DNA from: Halicephalobus mephisto
Taxonomy: Eukaryota > Nematoda > Chromadorea > Rhabditida > Panagrolaimidae
DNA length: 43,782 nt
Direction: 5' to 3'
Assembly: GCA_009193035.1 (NCBI GenBank)
Contig: SWDT01000179.1
Span: forward strand, 1 to 43,782
Within the stretch, counting starts at the first letter, position 1. Every line of letters starts with the position of its first letter. Made by a program: the position numbers and the translations under genes. The notes beneath the pieces were generated by a model. The model did not search any database, had not been told where the DNA came from, and was given only the letters and a program-made list of their open reading frames with translations. This document shows, piece by piece, positions 40,630 to 43,782 of this stretch.

Positions 40630-42935
40630 GAAATTTACAGACCTAGTTTTTTTATTATTTCTTCGAAAACCAATTATAACAACTGCAATCAGTGCAGGGC
40701 AATCAGGTTACAAAAGAGAATCGATAAATTTAAAATAGGAAATTGATGGTTAAAAGTAGATAATCCAAAGGTCCAAAAACGGTTCTCTTTGTGCTTTTCC
40801 TTATGCAATATATGAAACTTTACAAACTTATTTTATTTTTTCATTTCGAAAAGCGTTGAAAAAAATAAGCAAGTTTTAAACAAATATACAATAAGCTACA
40901 AAAATATAACTTGTATGGAAAGTAAAATTCATAATTCTTAAGAAAGTTGGTTATGCTGTAAATTATTTTAGATATTGTTGCATTTTTGAGTAAAAATAAT
41001 AAAAACTGCATGATTAATACTGTAAACTTTATTATTTATACTGCAAATTATGAAATACTCAAAACTTTTTATAAATAATTTATATGAACTCCATTTGGTG
41101 TGGAGAAATCCAAAAAACAAAATCAAAAAAACATTTCTAAAATATTAAAAAAAATAAAGCTGCTCTTTTACGCAATAAAAGCATTAATGTCTGTTGGAAA
41201 GGTTCTGCTTCTTTCTTATCAATCTTTTTTGATTAAGAAATGATCAATAATCAATCATTTTGCAGACAAAGCCTGGGTTCCTGTCCTTTAGTCCAATCAC
41301 TCCATTTTAAAACCATTACTTCTTATCGGCAAAAAGAACCCTATTCAGTAACATAAAAGTCTATTAACAAGTTCGAATTCAAAGTTCTCAATCTCAGAAA
41401 ATCCTTCTATACAAAACTGGTTGGCTTCTGTTTCACCCTCGATTGGTTTCTGACAATTTCTAGACGCTTTGTTTTACTAGCTGGAATATTTTGCCTTCCT
41501 CAGGGCCCATATATATCGAATCAAGACCTTTTATCTCAGAATCTCGAGCACTTATTTCTTAAAGATCTCTTCCAACCAACTTGAATCGGGTCATGTAGTG
41601 AGTGATGATCGACAGAGCAAGTAGTCCTCATTGTAGAAGATTTCTAATTGCTTCAGGAGACATGTATACAATATCTGAATTCGACTCTGAATGCAGAAAC
41701 GGTTTTTGCATTGTTTTGTCCCAGGAATTTGACCAGTTATAAGGACAACTGAGGAATGAGACCTTGCAGAATAGCTTCATTCATAGTAAACTGGAATTTG
41801 ATTGGGGTACAATATAGATTATTAGCAGAAGTCAAAAAGACCATAATGAACTCCCCACTCCCTCTTGTTCTACATCTTCTGTAAACCTGCTTCAGATATC
41901 GGCTTTAATTTCCTTTTAAACTTTGAGCTAAAGAAAGCACTAAAAGCCAAAAATAAAACTACAACAAAGGAAGTAAAACTGTACATTTTTGTTGAAAATG
42001 AACAGATCTGTCGGTATTTTGAAACTTATTCTCAAATATGCGTCTCCTAAACTTCGAATTTGAATCCATAAATTTTTGGAAATAGAAATTAACATTCTGG
42101 TTGAAACTAATTAAGTCAGTGCAGAAGAAATGGTCAAACGAGAATTTTCAAAATTTTCTATAAACATCCAAGATTCGAGATTCTTGATATTTTAGAATTT
42201 CCCACTGAATTTTAAAGTTTCAGAAGTTTCGATTGAATTCTGGGAACTTCCGTGGAATTCTGAGAATCCCTATAGAGTTCTAAAAAGTTCTTTAGAAATA
42301 ATTTTGTAACAAATCCTCCTAACTTTCACAATAATGTAGTATTCTTGAATTTCCACAGAGGGAGGTGTTTATGAAGATGGGAAATTTGAAACTTTCATCC
42401 AACGTTTAAACAGGTTGACTAGGTTTGTAATTTATTACGTAGTATTATTGTCTTCTGCCGTCAACAAAAGATTACCATGAGATAAACCTACCACGAAGGT
42501 GGCTTCAATCGAGTTCAGCAAAATTGTCTCGTTCAAATCACATAATGCAAGTGGACACAGAGCTATTCGACTCTCAATTTGTTTCCTTTTCTACCATTTT
42601 AAATTTCTTCAAAGATACGGTAGTTCTGTCCAATTCGTACTTAATTACTAACTGGATAAAAAAGGAAGCAAGACAATTCCGTCTTGTCCCACGACTGATC
42701 TCATTTCTAGGTTCTTTCAGTGATCCACCGTTACAATCGAAAATCTACATCTAAGATAAGGTAGTGAACTTATCTTAAATTTATTTCAAAGTTTTTTAAA
42801 GATTAGAAGAAATTACAATCATAGAAAAAGCGGCCACCATGATTGAAAAAATTAGCGGTTGTTTATTAGTTTTCAGGGAACAGTTTTTAAGTTGTTAAGA
42901 AGTCTTTGAGATGAAATTTTTCCCCTCTCCAATCA
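40630..42935. other. region with decayed or unassigned coding-like pieces
   Basis: From 40630 to 41150 it is AT-rich with nothing recognisable. At about 41661-41760 a plus-strand frame after TTGCTTCAG reads ETCIQYLNSTLNAETVFALF and ends NLTSYKDN. At 41865-42050 and 42524-42754 further frames are open (FELKKALKAKNKTTTKEVKL; VDTELFDSQFVSFSTILNFF). These could be exons of an orphan gene, but I could not join them with splice sites. Confidence 0.3.
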
Positions 42936-42939
42936 TTAT

Positions 42940-43203
42940 TTAGAATGAGTGGAGTTTAGATGCCCTGAGGGCACGTCGGTAGCGGTCAAACCATCGTGAG
43001 GACACGCCATCCCGTTCGATCTGGCCAGTTAAACACGATAGGGCTGGGTTAGTACTTGGATCGGAGACGTCCTCAGAATCCCCAGTGCTGCTACCATTCT
43101 TTTTGAACATTTCGAGAAAACGATTTCTTTGAGCTTTCCTCAACTTCATTACCGGTAATTCTCTCCTACTCCACTCGTCCGAACTTGGTCTCCATTTTTT
43201 CAT
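42940..43203 (-). CDS. 87-aa basic hypothetical protein
   Basis: The minus-strand frame begins at ATG 43203 (MKKWRPSSDEWSRRELPVMK), continues LRKAQRNRFLEMFKKNGSST and ends at TAA 42940-42942 after RRALRASKLHSF. The sequence is much richer in G+C than its surroundings, which supports coding. No domain is recognised, and no spliced-leader acceptor is obvious just upstream. It may be the 3' exon of a larger gene, because the frame is still open at a GTG 15 nt upstream. Confidence 0.42.
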   Translation of the reverse strand: MKKWRPSSDEWSRRELPVMKLRKAQRNRFLEMFKKNGSSTGDSEDVSDPSTNPALSCLTGQIERDGVSSRWFDRYRRALRASKLHSF

Positions 43204-43219
43204 GAATTTTGAATTCACC

Positions 43220-43782
43220 GAATGTTGTTAATAAATGTGCTGATATGAACACAGAACAGAGTTCAAATAGTCCAATGATCTAGACAAGGTTGAAGTTACT
43301 TCCCAGTTAGTCTTAGTCTCAAAAATTAATTAACCTACAAAAACTTTAGTTGAAGTTCAATCCGAATCTCGTTATTAACCAACTCCACGCGAGCTCTCTT
43401 GTCCTTTTAACTACTTTTCAAGGAAAATAATATGTAGTTAATAATTGTGAATATAGTAAAAACTTAGTTTTCAAATTCATAAGTAGGATTTGTCACCAAA
43501 AGAAAGATTTTATTTACTACAGTGACATCACTCCGAATAAGGAATATTTCTTTTACGCGGAATATGTATTGTTGCTTTCCCCACAGTAAACTTAGGAATT
43601 TTTATCTCATGAAAAATCTCTAACTGTATCCAAAAATAAGCAATGTAAACCACAGATTTCCTTGATTACCGTTTACCTTGAATACCAATCACGGCAGTAG
43701 CGATCTTTTTGTTCCGGAAAGTAGTGCTTTTACATCCATAAAACGTAGTGAATTGTCTCCGGAAAGTCTTACTGCAGAATCA
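43220..43782. other. right-end sequence with no supported feature
   Basis: Moderately AT-rich sequence without repeats or convincing reading frames. Possibly the upstream region of the 42940-43203 gene. Confidence 0.4.

Overview
The window looks like a chromosomal segment of a rhabditid nematode, probably of the Caenorhabditis lineage. It is very AT-rich. Many introns are only 41-66 nt long and end in TTTTCAG, TTTTAG or TTATAG. Several genes have a splice-acceptor-like motif just upstream of the ATG, as expected for spliced-leader trans-splicing. The recognisable proteins are animal families with nematode features (PTL-1 tau-like, IFET-1/4E-T, TMEM132, MIS-12, 4F2hc/ATGP, an insulin-like peptide and a TXNDC16-like ER thioredoxin-fold protein). 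All exon structures were assembled by eye by keeping the reading frame open across GT-AG junctions.

Layout. 1-2862 (-): the 5' part of a Ty3/gypsy LTR retrotransposon. It has a 230-bp LTR, a primer binding site, a gag broken in three places and an uninterrupted protease-RT-RNase H frame that runs off the left edge. 2863-3539: minisatellite into which the element appears to have inserted. 3540-4687 (+): mis-12, lacking its first exon in this window. 4886-7018 (-): a 4F2hc/ATGP amino-acid-transporter heavy chain. 7030-9200: repeat-rich intergenic DNA. 9205-11645 (-): ptl-1, 8 exons. 11.7-13.9 kb: AT-rich tandem repeats. 13899-14198 (+): a small basic unknown protein. 14988-17657 (-): ifet-1, 5 exons. 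17780-18044 (+): a frameshifted coding remnant. 19260-19570: a 13-bp minisatellite. 19804-20541 (-): an insulin/relaxin-like prohormone, 2 exons. 20.6-23.8 kb: repeat desert with two MITEs and a palindrome array. 23864-28494 (+): the 8-exon ER thioredoxin-fold gene. 28.5-29.2 kb: degenerate copies of the tmem-132 3' end, one split by a MITE. 29229-34748 (-): tmem-132, 7 exons. 34885-35277 (+): a small basic protein sharing a 136-bp divergent promoter with tmem-132. 36.7-43.8 kb: a different, less repetitive region with an intact three-exon orphan gene (38273-39500) and several orphan or decayed coding pieces.

How the genes relate. These are unrelated single-copy housekeeping, neuronal and secretory genes rather than one system. 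mis-12 serves the kinetochore, ptl-1 microtubules, ifet-1 germline mRNA repression, and the ATGP-like, insulin-like, ER and TMEM132 proteins the secretory or surface compartment. The seven recognised host genes carry roughly 11 kb of coding sequence without a frame error. The frame breaks seen in gag and in the remnants at 17.8 and 40.3 kb are therefore more likely real decay than assembly error.

I did not find a convincing new defence, mobile or biosynthetic system. The most interesting items are the insulin-like gene with an unusual B-chain spacing, arrays of compensating CATATATG palindromes, duplicated C-terminal fragments of tmem-132 with a nested MITE, a mis-12 cut off by a retrotransposon, and a possible dual-frame small gene opposite tmem-132.
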